A DNA stretch of 40,818 nt from IMG/VR virus record IMGVR_UViG_3300010403_000016, positions 1 to 40,818 of that record; one strand, 5' to 3'. The notes beneath the pieces were generated by a model that saw nothing but the letters and a program-made list of their open reading frames with translations, was not told the DNA's origin and did not search any database. Position numbers and translations under genes: made by a program. Within the stretch, counting starts at the first letter, position 1; each line of letters starts with the position of its first letter. This document shows positions 6,139 through 12,384 of this stretch, in pieces. This DNA is from a virus.

Positions 6139-6339
6139 ATGGAATGGTTTACGAAACATGCAGATACAATAGTTATATTGGGTTCTTTTGCTTTATGTTT
6201 TTGGTCATTAAATGAGAAAATGAATGATAGATTTAATGCTATTGAGAAAGACTTAACGGCTATTAAGACAGTACTTATTATGAAAAACATTATGCCTTCA
6301 GAGCTTTGCAGGAACAACGAAATAAAAAAGGAAAACTGA
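6139..6339 (+). CDS. Small membrane protein with coiled coil, 66 aa
   Basis: One predicted transmembrane helix (DTIVILGSFALCFWSLNEKM, residues about 10-29) is followed by a short coiled coil (DRFNAIEKDLTAIKTVL). The ATG at 6139 has AGGGGAG at about 6 nt, and the preceding stop lies just before it. The plan (one TM helix then 'RF-x-x-I-E-K-x-L') is the same as in the 81-aa protein at 32783-33028. Such proteins appear as XhlA-like or holin-accessory proteins in other phages, but the similarity is to the plan rather than to a specific family. Confidence 0.6.
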   Translation: MEWFTKHADTIVILGSFALCFWSLNEKMNDRFNAIEKDLTAIKTVLIMKNIMPSELCRNNEIKKEN

Positions 6340-6656
6340 AAATCTTAACAAGATCTTAAAATAAAATTTGATAAATATTGCTTCTTAGGAGTAGCTTAGA
6401 CTTTCTCAAATTAAAATTTTAATTTTAATGAAGAAATGTAAAGTCTTTATTTTACTCCACAAAAATGTTGTCGACGCAATATTATCGCGTTTCAGTTGTA
6501 CGATATTTTCGTACACTTGGAATGATCTTGAATATATTGTGAAACGAAAAAACCACGCTTGTAACGTGGTTTTTTGTGTGCTGTATGCACTAAATGAACT
6601 CTGCAAATTCATTTTAGCATTCTGCACAAATTTGATCAAACGTTTTGTGGAGTGCT
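6340..6656. other. 317-bp non-coding stretch with palindromes and a terminator
   Basis: I see no convincing gene here. It contains an 18-bp perfect AT palindrome (AAATTAAAATTTTAATTT, 6408-6425), an inverted repeat TGTACGA-TATTT-TCGTACA at 6497-6515, and the strong terminator at 6547-6575. Together these look like the end of the immunity transcription unit and a control or promoter zone for the replication genes that follow. No -10/-35 pair is convincing. Confidence 0.5.
6547..6575. terminator. Rho-independent terminator, bidirectional form
   Basis: A perfect 11-bp stem (AAAAAACCACG, 6547-6557, with CGTGGTTTTTT, 6565-6575) encloses a 7-nt loop. The A-run on the 5' side and the T-run on the 3' side give a U-tract in both directions. 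It would end transcription of the Cro-like and membrane-protein genes before the replication module. Confidence 0.85.
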
Positions 6657-6971
6657 ATGTCAGAAAAATTTAGTTTTGATGAATCAATATTTCTTGGTTA
6701 TTTTCTTAAACTTCTTGCTTTACAGATAAAATCAGGATCATTTGAATCAAGAGGCATTACTGCCGAAACAAGTCCTGATTGGATTCCTTTAATAATATTT
6801 TCTTTAGAAGAATTTAAAAAAAATTGCATTAACTGGAAGAAAAATAAACTTTTAAAAGTTTTGAAAAATTTAAAAGATAAAGGTCATATTAATTTTATTA
6901 ATAGCAAAGACCAATTCCATTTGATGTATTTAGATCATGGAAGTCTTCTTAAGGAGTTTGGGTATGTCTAA
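6657..6971 (+). CDS. Winged-helix-like replication-module protein, 104 aa
   Basis: The product MSEKFSFDESIFLGYFLKLL continues with a pattern suggestive of a winged helix: SLEEFKKNCINWKKNKLLKV followed by 'LKNLKDKGHINFI', where the last part would be the recognition helix and wing of a MarR/DnaD-like fold. The first segment is hydrophobic and helical. It ends 8 bp inside the initiator-like gene, so the two are coupled. GGAG lies just before the ATG. It is probably a replication or regulatory DNA-binding protein; I cannot name a family. Confidence 0.6.
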   Translation: MSEKFSFDESIFLGYFLKLLALQIKSGSFESRGITAETSPDWIPLIIFSLEEFKKNCINWKKNKLLKVLKNLKDKGHINFINSKDQFHLMYLDHGSLLKEFGYV

Positions 6972-8160
6972 AATTCCTTATTGCTTTGAAACTCCAATTC
7001 CAAAATATTTCAAAGAAAATGGTTGGTTTAAACCCAGATCAGATGGCCATCATCTAAAAGTTTTTGCATTCATAAGTTGGTGTTTTTCGAGATGTAGTAC
7101 AGTAAAAAGAAAAGTATATCATGATCATAAAGAAATTTTTTTAGAAGAATTCGAATTTATCTTTGGTAGAAGAATATGTTCTGATGAAACAGGATTAACG
7201 GAGCAAGAAATTCGAACTCTTATCAACCAACTGTTTTCTACACCAAATGGACCTTTGCTCAAAAAGTCAACCAACTCAGTAACCAACAGATTCACTTGCT
7301 ACAAATGGTCTACAGATGTTTTTTGTGAAAACATCAACCAACTAAACAACCAACCGGTAACCAACCGCCAACCAACCGGTAACCACAATCTAGAAGAAAG
7401 AATTAAGAATAAAGAAGAACAATATATCTCGCGCGAGGCGCTCGAAAAAAAATCTAATTTTTTGATTGAAGATGAATTTTTAACAAATGGCCAAAAAGTC
7501 GTTGGTTGTGATTTTATCTTTGACAATAAAAATTTAGAAAATAGAACTTTAGAACAAGAATTAGACATAACGTATATTATTAGTCCAACTAACTCTGTTG
7601 AAAATGAAACTAAACAAAACAAAACAGAAGAAAAACCCAATAAATCTAAACAAAAAAAATCGAAATCTAAAGTTCACTCAGAAGAATATAAACAAAGTTT
7701 GATCGAAAGACGAAAAAATATTCATACTTCCGAGGAAGAGCATGCGAAACTAGTCCAAAAATTAGGGATTGAACTCACTGAAAAATGCTACGAAGAACTT
7801 TCGGAATGGAAGACCTCCAAAAGTTTGAATAATCCAAAATCTGTCGATGCCCATAGCGATAACTATCGCATACTCAAGTGGGTGATTGAAGCAGTAAAAC
7901 AAAAAGAAATCAATCAGCCCATCCAAGCCAATTCTGTCGAAGATAACAAGAAATTTGCTCAACAAGTAGCAAATTCATTTTTCAATGAAAATTACAAGAT
8001 AGAAATACTTTCAAAAACAATTGAATTTACCCCTCAAAGGGGGCAAGCACCACCGGATATAATAAATTTTTCAGACAAAGGATTTCGCGATCAAATTAAG
8101 AACGTTTTAACAAAAAGACAGTTCAAGGAAAGAAAAAACATTTCAAAGAATGTGGTTTAA
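6964..8160 (+). CDS. Phage replication initiator-like protein, 398 aa
   Basis: The ATG at 6964 has AAGGAG at 7 nt. Residues about 1-110 (SKIPYCFETPIPKYF ... FIFGRRICSDETGLTEQEIR ... NRFTCYKWST) look like the winged-helix DNA-binding region of replisome-organiser proteins (lambda O, DnaD-like, phage RepA-like). Next comes an Asn/Gln/Pro/Thr-rich linker (NQLNNQPVTNRQPTGN) encoded by iteron-like DNA. A long charged, low-complexity middle follows, then a helical C-terminal part. In lambda-like phages the origin lies inside this gene, and the same arrangement is suggested here. No helicase or primase motifs are present, so host machinery would be recruited. Function is inferred from architecture. 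Confidence 0.7.
   Translation: MSKIPYCFETPIPKYFKENGWFKPRSDGHHLKVFAFISWCFSRCSTVKRKVYHDHKEIFLEEFEFIFGRRICSDETGLTEQEIRTLINQLFSTPNGPLLKKSTNSVTNRFTCYKWSTDVFCENINQLNNQPVTNRQPTGNHNLEERIKNKEEQYISREALEKKSNFLIEDEFLTNGQKVVGCDFIFDNKNLENRTLEQELDITYIISPTNSVENETKQNKTEEKPNKSKQKKSKSKVHSEEYKQSLIERRKNIHTSEEEHAKLVQKLGIELTEKCYEELSEWKTSKSLNNPKSVDAHSDNYRILKWVIEAVKQKEINQPIQANSVEDNKKFAQQVANSFFNENYKIEILSKTIEFTPQRGQAPPDIINFSDKGFRDQIKNVLTKRQFKERKNISKNVV
7268..7385. repeat. Iteron-like repeats inside the initiator gene (candidate origin)
   Basis: CAACCAACCGGTAACCA occurs exactly twice, at 7347-7363 and 7369-7385, with a 22-bp period (about two helical turns). A close relative, CAACCAACTCAGTAACCA, is at 7268-7285, and a weaker one starts at 7335. 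The repeats encode the Asn/Gln/Pro/Thr linker of the initiator. Repeats at helical spacing within the initiator gene are a hallmark of lambda-type and lactococcal-phage origins. Binding by the gene's own product is inferred. Confidence 0.6.
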
Positions 8161-8228
8161 ATTGTGTATAAAGACATAAAACATCAACAGCAATACCAAG
8201 GTAGCGCCCCCCTATAAAAAATAGTAAA

Positions 8229-8552
8229 ATGGTCAAAAGAAATAGGTTTCAAGAATTTCAAGAAAGAAATAAGTCTTTAGAAAAGGCTGATGTCATTGCA
8301 AAACGATTTGGAGAAAGCAAGAAAAAGAAGGAAGTTGAAGAAAAATATGAGACATATAACGAATCTCTGAAGGAATATTTGCCTGAATGGCAAAAACCTT
8401 TTGTAAATTCATGGGAATTCATTCATCTTTGCATGGCATTTGAGAAGTTAACGAGAGAATATAGCCAAGAAAATCAACATAATTTGAGTGTTCAAAAGCA
8501 TGCTTTTGAATTTTATTGTAAACAGAAAATAGAGGAAACTAAAAATGATTGA
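8229..8552 (+). CDS. Hypothetical helical protein, 107 aa
   Basis: The product begins MVKRNRFQEFQERNKSLEKA and is highly charged and helical, with a coiled-coil-like middle (KKKKEVEEKYETYNESLKEY) and a more hydrophobic C-terminal part (SWEFIHLCMAFEKLTREYS). No good ribosome-binding site precedes the ATG, so the start is uncertain. It overlaps the SpoVG-like gene by 8 bp and is probably in the same transcript as the initiator. Function unknown; it may help load replication proteins. Confidence 0.55.
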   Translation: MVKRNRFQEFQERNKSLEKADVIAKRFGESKKKKEVEEKYETYNESLKEYLPEWQKPFVNSWEFIHLCMAFEKLTREYSQENQHNLSVQKHAFEFYCKQKIEETKND

Positions 8553-8868
8553 AATATTGAAATTAGAATTAATTAACAAAGGTTCATTAATAGCAAAATT
8601 TAGTATAAAGATTCCGAAATGGGGAGGACTTGTTATTAGAGATTGCACATTGTTCGATTCGAGCGGAAAGCAGTGGATTTCTTTTCCTTCAAAGGAATAT
8701 GAATCTCAGGGAAAGAAAAAATACTTTTCTTATATAGCTTATGAAAATCAAGACATGGATAAGAAATTTAAAGACTCAATTTTGAAAGCTGCAAATGATT
8801 ATGTTGCAAAAATGAAACCAAATTCAAATACACATGAAGATAGTGATCAAGGAGAATTTCCTTTCTAA
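8545..8868 (+). CDS. SpoVG-like / SSB-like single-domain protein, 107 aa
   Basis: Residues about 1-90 follow the SpoVG pattern: K-G-S-L-I-A-K-F-S-I-K-I then W-G-G-L-V-I-R-D-C-T-L, then W-I-S-F-P-S-K-E-Y. SpoVG proteins bind nucleic acid, and phage relatives sit in replication modules. The C-terminus DSDQGEFPF is acidic and ends in an aromatic/Pro tip like the protein-interaction tail of SSB (DDDIPF). It could therefore substitute for SSB in this replication region; the tail similarity is striking but the function is inferred. Confidence 0.65.
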   Translation: MIEILKLELINKGSLIAKFSIKIPKWGGLVIRDCTLFDSSGKQWISFPSKEYESQGKKKYFSYIAYENQDMDKKFKDSILKAANDYVAKMKPNSNTHEDSDQGEFPF

Positions 8869-8876
8869 ATAAAAAA

Positions 8877-8903
8877 GGCCAGCACCCACCATGAATGCTG
8901 ACC
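8877..8903. terminator. Hairpin after the SpoVG-like gene (possible terminator)
   Basis: GGCCAGCA (8877-8884) pairs with TGCTGACC (8896-8903) with one mismatch. An A-run precedes the stem, but there is no T-run after it. It would therefore be a better terminator for leftward than rightward RNA; as a rightward element it may be an RNA-processing or stability hairpin. Confidence 0.4.
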
Positions 8904-9043
8904 TAAAACAAATCCCAAACAAAATAAACAAGGAATATATGCACCAATCTTTATACAATCTTAACGATTAATTTCAAAGATAAACTTGACGTTTTTCTTC
9001 AAAGAAGGCAAAACTGAGGTAGATTTAACCTGATGAATCTTAA

Positions 9044-9418
9044 ATGAAAACAATCTGGCATTGGCACTTGCCCCTTAAGACTGCTAGTGAAGCAAATTGC
9101 TCGGAGCATTGGACGAAGAAGGCTAGAAGGCATCGATTGCAAAAGCAAAAAATAAAAGCGGTCCTTCTAAGCGAAAGACCACCCATAGCAATTCCATGCA
9201 AGGCAACTCTCGTAAGGATAGCACCTCGACTATTAGATGAACACGACAATTTAAGAACAAGCCTAAAATATGTTGTGGACGCGATTTCAGAGTATTTAAT
9301 TCCTGGAAAAGCGATTGGACGTGCTGATGATTGTAAAGATATTCAATGGGAATATAAGCAAGAAAAAGGCAATGTGCGTGAATATGCTATACGAATTGAA
9401 ATAATGATGGAGTCATAA
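9044..9418 (+). CDS. rusA: RusA-family Holliday junction resolvase
   Basis: This 124-aa protein opens IWHWHLPLKTASEANCSEHW (RusA proteins start with a short beta strand and a conserved 'N-H/W' segment). It contains the catalytic Asp region LLDEHDNLRTSLKYVVDAIS (residues 63-82; D65, D68, D79) followed by GRADDCKDIQWEY (residues 92-104; D95, D96). These supply the metal-binding Asp set of RusA, which cuts four-way junctions. It would resolve recombination intermediates before packaging. No strong ribosome-binding site is seen before the ATG; the stop overlaps the next start (ATAATG). Confidence 0.88.
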   Translation: MKTIWHWHLPLKTASEANCSEHWTKKARRHRLQKQKIKAVLLSERPPIAIPCKATLVRIAPRLLDEHDNLRTSLKYVVDAISEYLIPGKAIGRADDCKDIQWEYKQEKGNVREYAIRIEIMMES

Positions 9419-9600
9419 TGATTAGACCAGATTTATTCAAACGATATGAAAAAATAGCTAAGAAATGGAGACTTTACCGTTCGCTTCGTTCCAATTTCCC
9501 GGAAAAATGTGTTGTAGGAACTGAGCATTTTCTTGATTGGAGACAACGCGAAGACATGTTTGAGGATCTTTTACACATCATTGAATATTCAAATGATTAA
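9418..9600 (+). CDS. Hypothetical basic protein, 60 aa
   Basis: The product starts MIRPDLFKRYEKIAKKWRLY and ends with an acidic helix (REDMFEDLLHIIEYSND). The N-terminal half is Arg/Lys/Trp-rich and could bind nucleic acid. The ATG touches the stop of rusA (1-bp overlap), and the stop overlaps the next tiny frame. No known family. Confidence 0.55.
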   Translation: MIRPDLFKRYEKIAKKWRLYRSLRSNFPEKCVVGTEHFLDWRQREDMFEDLLHIIEYSND

Positions 9601-9670
9601 CAAACAAAAAATAATCGAATTCATACGTCGTCTATTAGAAAAATACAACCCACCACCGCCAGCATTTTAA
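9593..9670 (+). CDS. Possible small peptide, 25 aa
   Basis: The frame MINKQKIIEFIRRLLEKYNP ends in PPPPAF, an amphipathic helix followed by a proline run. The start overlaps the previous stop, and the stop is directly followed by AAGGA, the next gene's ribosome-binding site. The tight packing supports translation. The size leaves the assignment uncertain. Confidence 0.4.
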   Translation: MINKQKIIEFIRRLLEKYNPPPPAF

Positions 9671-9677
9671 GGAAATT

Positions 9678-9845
9678 ATGCAACAAACAATAAATATTTC
9701 AGCTAACGATATTATTTTACTAATTAAAGAAAAAAAAATCAAAATTGGAGATTATACTATTAAACCTAACTTTAGTTATCTAACTTTTATAGGATTATTA
9801 AGCGAGGAGTTTAACAATGAATCAAATACAACAAACAAGTCATGA
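9678..9845 (+). CDS. Small hypothetical protein, 55 aa
   Basis: The product begins MQQTINISANDIILLIKEKK, continues IKIGDYTIKPNFSYLTFIGL and ends LSEEFNNESNTTNKS. AAGGA lies 4-5 nt before the ATG. It overlaps the next gene by 29 bp in another frame. It is alternately hydrophobic and polar, with no obvious TM helix. No known family. Confidence 0.5.
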   Translation: MQQTINISANDIILLIKEKKIKIGDYTIKPNFSYLTFIGLLSEEFNNESNTTNKS

Positions 9846-10029
9846 TCGAATTATAGCAAAATTGCAGTATTTCGCGGACTCAATGCAACAACACAAAAAA
9901 GAGAAAGAAGCGTTGTCGATGACTCTAGGAAAATGCGATCTGCAATCATATATTAGAAGCGAAATTTTAATTTACGATGAAATCTTAGAATGCTACTATG
10001 ACACTTTTGAAGAAATTCTTACTAGGTGA
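9817..10029 (+). CDS. Hypothetical helical protein, 70 aa
   Basis: The product begins MNQIQQTSHDRIIAKLQYFA and is helical throughout, with a Tyr/Asp/Glu-rich C-terminus (LIYDEILECYYDTFEEILTR). The ribosome-binding site GAGGAG is well placed. It lies between the resolvase and the two lipoproteins. No known motif. Confidence 0.6.
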   Translation: MNQIQQTSHDRIIAKLQYFADSMQQHKKEKEALSMTLGKCDLQSYIRSEILIYDEILECYYDTFEEILTR

Positions 10030-10032
10030 GTT

Positions 10033-10140
10033 ATGAAAAAATTTAGCATTCTGAGTTTGATATTGCTAACAAGTTGTTGTGCGTTTATGGATCAGGATAA
10101 AGACGAAAAAAAAATACAATCGGAAGATGTGGGGAAATGA
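10033..10140 (+). CDS. Tiny lipoprotein, 35 aa
   Basis: MKKFSILSLILLTSCCAFMD is a textbook lipoprotein signal: basic N-terminus, hydrophobic core and lipobox LLTSC, with cleavage before Cys. The mature peptide is only about 20 residues and highly charged (DQDKDEKKIQSEDVGK). GTGAG precedes the ATG. Tiny outer-membrane lipoproteins are typical outer spanins or lysis accessories in phages, but here the lysis cassette is not otherwise recognisable. It overlaps or abuts the second lipoprotein gene. Confidence 0.6.
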   Translation: MKKFSILSLILLTSCCAFMDQDKDEKKIQSEDVGK

Positions 10141-10147
10141 AAGAAAG

Positions 10148-10330
10148 ATGCATCATCTACAGACATTCATTCTGATTATAATCGCGATTATCTTAGCCTT
10201 TTTCGTATTGAATGGCTGTACATACTCAATAAATCTCGCTCATACTGAGGGACACGCTAACGATCTAATTGACGAGAACCAGCGAGCGAACGCGGACGTT
10301 AAACCTAACTTAACAATACCCGCGTTATGA
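10148..10330 (+). CDS. Small lipoprotein, 60 aa
   Basis: MHHLQTFILIIIAIILAFFV is followed by the lipobox L-N-G-C (residues about 21-24) and a mature domain of about 37 residues: CTYSINLAHTEGHANDLIDE and a tail 'ADVKPNLTIPAL'. I chose the ATG at 10148; an in-frame ATG at 10127 overlaps the first lipoprotein. Two lipoprotein genes in tandem are unusual. The 'CTYSINL-H-T-EG-A-D--DE' layout recurs in many environmental phages (from memory). A spanin or envelope role is possible but unproven. Confidence 0.6.
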   Translation: MHHLQTFILIIIAIILAFFVLNGCTYSINLAHTEGHANDLIDENQRANADVKPNLTIPAL

Positions 10331-10404
10331 AATGCAAAATATGTCAAAACATAATTCCTCAATTCGCAATATTTAAAATAGAGAATAAAAATGTCTCCAT
10401 TTAA
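10327..10404 (+). CDS. Possible CxxC peptide, 25 aa
   Basis: MKCKICQNIIPQFAIFKIEN ends KNVSI. The CxxC could be half a zinc site. The ATG overlaps the lipoprotein stop (ATGA), and the 3' end overlaps the start of the next 43-aa gene. Its size makes it uncertain. Confidence 0.4.
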   Translation: MKCKICQNIIPQFAIFKIENKNVSI

Positions 10405-10522
10405 GTCACAGCAACAAAGAAAATATTTATTCTCACAAAAACCAGAAATCGCTAAAGAATTTGCGGAACATACAAGCAAAGCACAAATGAAGAAATTGCC
10501 GAAGAAGGTTAAGAAGAAATGA
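10391..10522 (+). CDS. Small basic protein of the 'PFKS-x-x-QRRY-x-x' type, 43 aa
   Basis: MSPFKSQQQRKYLFSQKPEI is the hallmark opening of a very common small phage protein (P-F-K-S-x-x-Q-R-R-Y/F-L/M, then KPEIAKEFAEHT). The Lys-rich C-terminus is KKLPKKVKKK. It is probably a nucleic-acid-binding or virion-associated protein; its biochemical role is not known. The stop overlaps the next start as ATGA. The last 20 bases are repeated at 10717-10736. Confidence 0.65.
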   Translation: MSPFKSQQQRKYLFSQKPEIAKEFAEHTSKAQMKKLPKKVKKK

Positions 10523-10728
10523 GAGATTGGGAAAAATTTGAAAATGATGAAATAATGACAATTTGGAGGGGTTACATTGCTCAAGAATTTGGCTGTCATG
10601 ACCCACTTCGTTTGAAATTACATCACGATAAACCTATTAGACTTACTGTTATGGAAATTATAAAATTAGTTGATGAATTAATGAAAAGACTTAATATCAA
10701 AGAAAATGGAACTAATGAAGAAGGTTAA
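10519..10728 (+). CDS. Hypothetical protein, 69 aa, possibly shortened
   Basis: The product starts MRDWEKFENDEIMTIWRGYI and ends LMKRLNIKENGTNEEG. It is helical with a central basic patch. The frame stays open after the TAA at 10726-10728 for 19 more codons to a TAA near 10788 (EEIKNNECEYQLKEYINAI). The gene may therefore have been truncated by a nonsense change at the spot where a 20-bp repeat occurs. Function unknown. Confidence 0.55.
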   Translation: MRDWEKFENDEIMTIWRGYIAQEFGCHDPLRLKLHHDKPIRLTVMEIIKLVDELMKRLNIKENGTNEEG

Positions 10729-10846
10729 GAAGAAATTAAAAATAATGAATGTGAATACCAGTTAAAAGAATATATCAACGCTATTTAATTTCAATTAATT
10801 TCTATTCAAATTAAATTAGATGAAATAAAAAAAATATTCGAAAAAG

Positions 10847-11083
10847 ATGAGTGATAAATACAATCAATTACGTGAACTTATCATATCATGGATGAATGTA
10901 CCAGGCGATTATGATGAAAAAATGTGGCCTGAAGTACAAAAAATATTAGAACAAGGTAGAATAATGGATAAGAAAATTAAATCAGCAAAAAAAGTCATGG
11001 ATAAAAAGATGGACTCATTAGTCAAAGCTGACATTAAGCGAGATAAAGCTTGCGATAGTAAAATGAAGATGAAGAAAAAGTAA
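10847..11083 (+). CDS. Hypothetical Lys-rich protein, 78 aa
   Basis: The product starts MSDKYNQLRELIISWMNVPG. Its C-terminal half is almost entirely Lys, Asp and Met (KKIKSAKKVMDKKMDSLVKA). The N-terminal half has a conserved-looking 'W-M-N-V-P-G-D-Y-D-E-K-M-W' segment. A basic C-terminus suggests contact with DNA or with acidic virion proteins. It is two bases from the next gene. No family recognised. Confidence 0.55.
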   Translation: MSDKYNQLRELIISWMNVPGDYDEKMWPEVQKILEQGRIMDKKIKSAKKVMDKKMDSLVKADIKRDKACDSKMKMKKK

Positions 11084-11085
11084 AG

Positions 11086-11388
11086 ATGAATTTCATTTAT
11101 GATTATTTAAATTCTGAAACATTTAAAAGTGCTCTCGATTTTAGAGAAAGATGCCATCATTGGATAGACTATGAAATTTATGATTCATTAGATGAGGAAT
11201 TAAAACAAAGATATGTAGATCAATTCCCTTTACCTAAATTAAATCTTGTCATGGAAAATGAGTTTTATACTCCTAAAATGATGTGTAAGGCAAATCATTT
11301 AGATTCACCAGAAAAAAACTATTGTGATTGCAGCGATAAATATAAGAAAACTTTAAAAAATTTTAAAAAATGTCTTAAAAAGAAATGA
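11086..11388 (+). CDS. Hypothetical protein with Cys residues and a basic tail, 100 aa
   Basis: The product begins MNFIYDYLNSETFKSALDFR. It has CHHW near residue 23, C-D-C near residue 81 and a basic tail (KKTLKNFKKCLKKK), so a metal site is possible. Central segment LDEELKQRYVDQFPLPKLNL is amphipathic. The stop overlaps the next start. Function unknown. Confidence 0.55.
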   Translation: MNFIYDYLNSETFKSALDFRERCHHWIDYEIYDSLDEELKQRYVDQFPLPKLNLVMENEFYTPKMMCKANHLDSPEKNYCDCSDKYKKTLKNFKKCLKKK

Positions 11389-11576
11389 TTAGATTAGATC
11401 CTCCAATACCTCTCGATTCTCCTAAAGGATCATGCCTGGCATATTTCTTGATTGATTACGGCATTGAGACAGATTTGCATTGGGTAACATTTATCGATGC
11501 AACAGGAGAGTGTTGGACGTGGAGAAATAGAGATATCAGGGCACAGAAAAATATTACGATTGGAAGAATTGTTTAA
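11385..11576 (+). CDS. Small conserved phage protein with 'GECWTWRN', 63 aa
   Basis: Sequence pattern IRLDPPIPLDSPKGSCLAYF, then LHWVTFIDATGECWTWRNRD and AQKNITIGR, which recurs as a small conserved ORF near packaging genes in many podoviruses (from memory). It looks like a compact beta domain. The role is unknown. The start overlaps the previous stop and the stop touches the next ATG, so it is part of a tightly coupled series. Confidence 0.6.
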   Translation: MIRLDPPIPLDSPKGSCLAYFLIDYGIETDLHWVTFIDATGECWTWRNRDIRAQKNITIGRIV

Positions 11577-11767
11577 TGACCTTCTCCGAACTAAAAGTTA
11601 CAATCAAAGACAGTGATAAAACTCTATCGACAAAATATCCGCTCTATGATGAATATATGGTAAGAGAAGATGACCCCATAATCAAGGATTGTATTGAAAG
11701 GACACTCGAGAATTTTGACGGGGAACCAGATAACATAAAAATTAATATTACACTTGAAGTAAGATAG
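11576..11767 (+). CDS. Small conserved protein, 63 aa
   Basis: The product opens MTFSELKVTIKDSDKTLSTK, contains DPIIKDCIERTLENFDGEPD and ends INITLEVR, a beta-alpha-beta layout. Similar proteins occur next to the GECWTWRN protein in other phages (from memory). It starts on the last base of that gene's stop codon. Its function is unknown. Confidence 0.55.
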   Translation: MTFSELKVTIKDSDKTLSTKYPLYDEYMVREDDPIIKDCIERTLENFDGEPDNIKINITLEVR

Positions 11768-11773
11768 CAAATT

Positions 11774-11941
11774 ATGGATGAAAATATAGCTAAACCTACT
11801 AAGCAAGAATTAATTGATATGTTAGAGGAAATGAATAGAAATATTGAAAAATTGCCGGCACATGCTATGATATTGCCTGTGTCTCATTATGATTTATCAG
11901 CATTATTAATATTATTATCTGCAATATTTAAGGCTCAATGA
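11774..11941 (+). CDS. Small hydrophobic-tail protein, 55 aa
   Basis: The product begins MDENIAKPTKQELIDMLEEM and ends in the hydrophobic stretch DLSALLILLSAIFKAQ. The C-terminal 15 residues could be a short membrane helix or an interaction helix. The stop overlaps the terminase small-subunit start (ATGA), which argues that it is translated. No known family. Confidence 0.5.
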   Translation: MDENIAKPTKQELIDMLEEMNRNIEKLPAHAMILPVSHYDLSALLILLSAIFKAQ

Positions 11942-12384
11942 TGGCACCACCAAAAGGTCATGCTCCATATCCTGGGTGCGAAACAGGCGGAAGGCCAATA
12001 AAATATACTGAACCATATGTAAGCGAATTAGCTGATCATCTATATAAATGGGTAAATGATCATAATGACAATATATTTATTGAAGATTGGTGTTTAGAAA
12101 ATGATATTCCGGAAGAGGCTATTACAAAAGAACTAATTTATTTCGATAAGTTTTCCCAAGCTTACAATAAACTTAAGACAAAACAAAAGGTAGCAATATT
12201 CAAAGGTGGTTTAAAACGTAAATTCGCACACCCAATGTGTGCTTTACTATTGAGTCATTCTCATAACATTCACTTAAAAACAGAGCAAAAACTAACTGGA
12301 AGCGCAACTGATCCTCTTGCATTTTGTTTAGAAAACATTGACGGAAACACTAAAGACTTAGTTAATGACACAACAAAGCCTTGA
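11938..12384 (+). CDS. terS: Terminase small subunit
   Basis: This 148-aa protein opens MAPPKGHAPYPGCETGGRPI, the usual 'P-P-K-G-(N)...G-(G/R)-R-P' start of phage small terminases. It is followed by a helical DNA-binding part (EPYVSELADHLYKWVNDHND ... IEDWCLENDIPEEAITKELI) and a predicted oligomerisation region. It recognises the packaging site and loads the large subunit. It overlaps the large-subunit gene by 20 bp. TerS sequences are poorly conserved, so the call relies on size, start motif and position next to TerL. Confidence 0.75.
   Translation: MMAPPKGHAPYPGCETGGRPIKYTEPYVSELADHLYKWVNDHNDNIFIEDWCLENDIPEEAITKELIYFDKFSQAYNKLKTKQKVAIFKGGLKRKFAHPMCALLLSHSHNIHLKTEQKLTGSATDPLAFCLENIDGNTKDLVNDTTKP

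Noticed and set aside
7268-7385. CRISPR-like or microsatellite repeat
   Set aside because: The repeats are few, in frame with the initiator and spaced at 22 bp without variable spacers; they fit origin iterons better.
8891-8971. Tiny frames in the gap after the SpoVG-like gene, one (MHQSLYNLND) with AAGGA ahead of it
   Set aside because: Only 10 to 26 codons, no neighbour coupling and no motif; not enough to call a gene.
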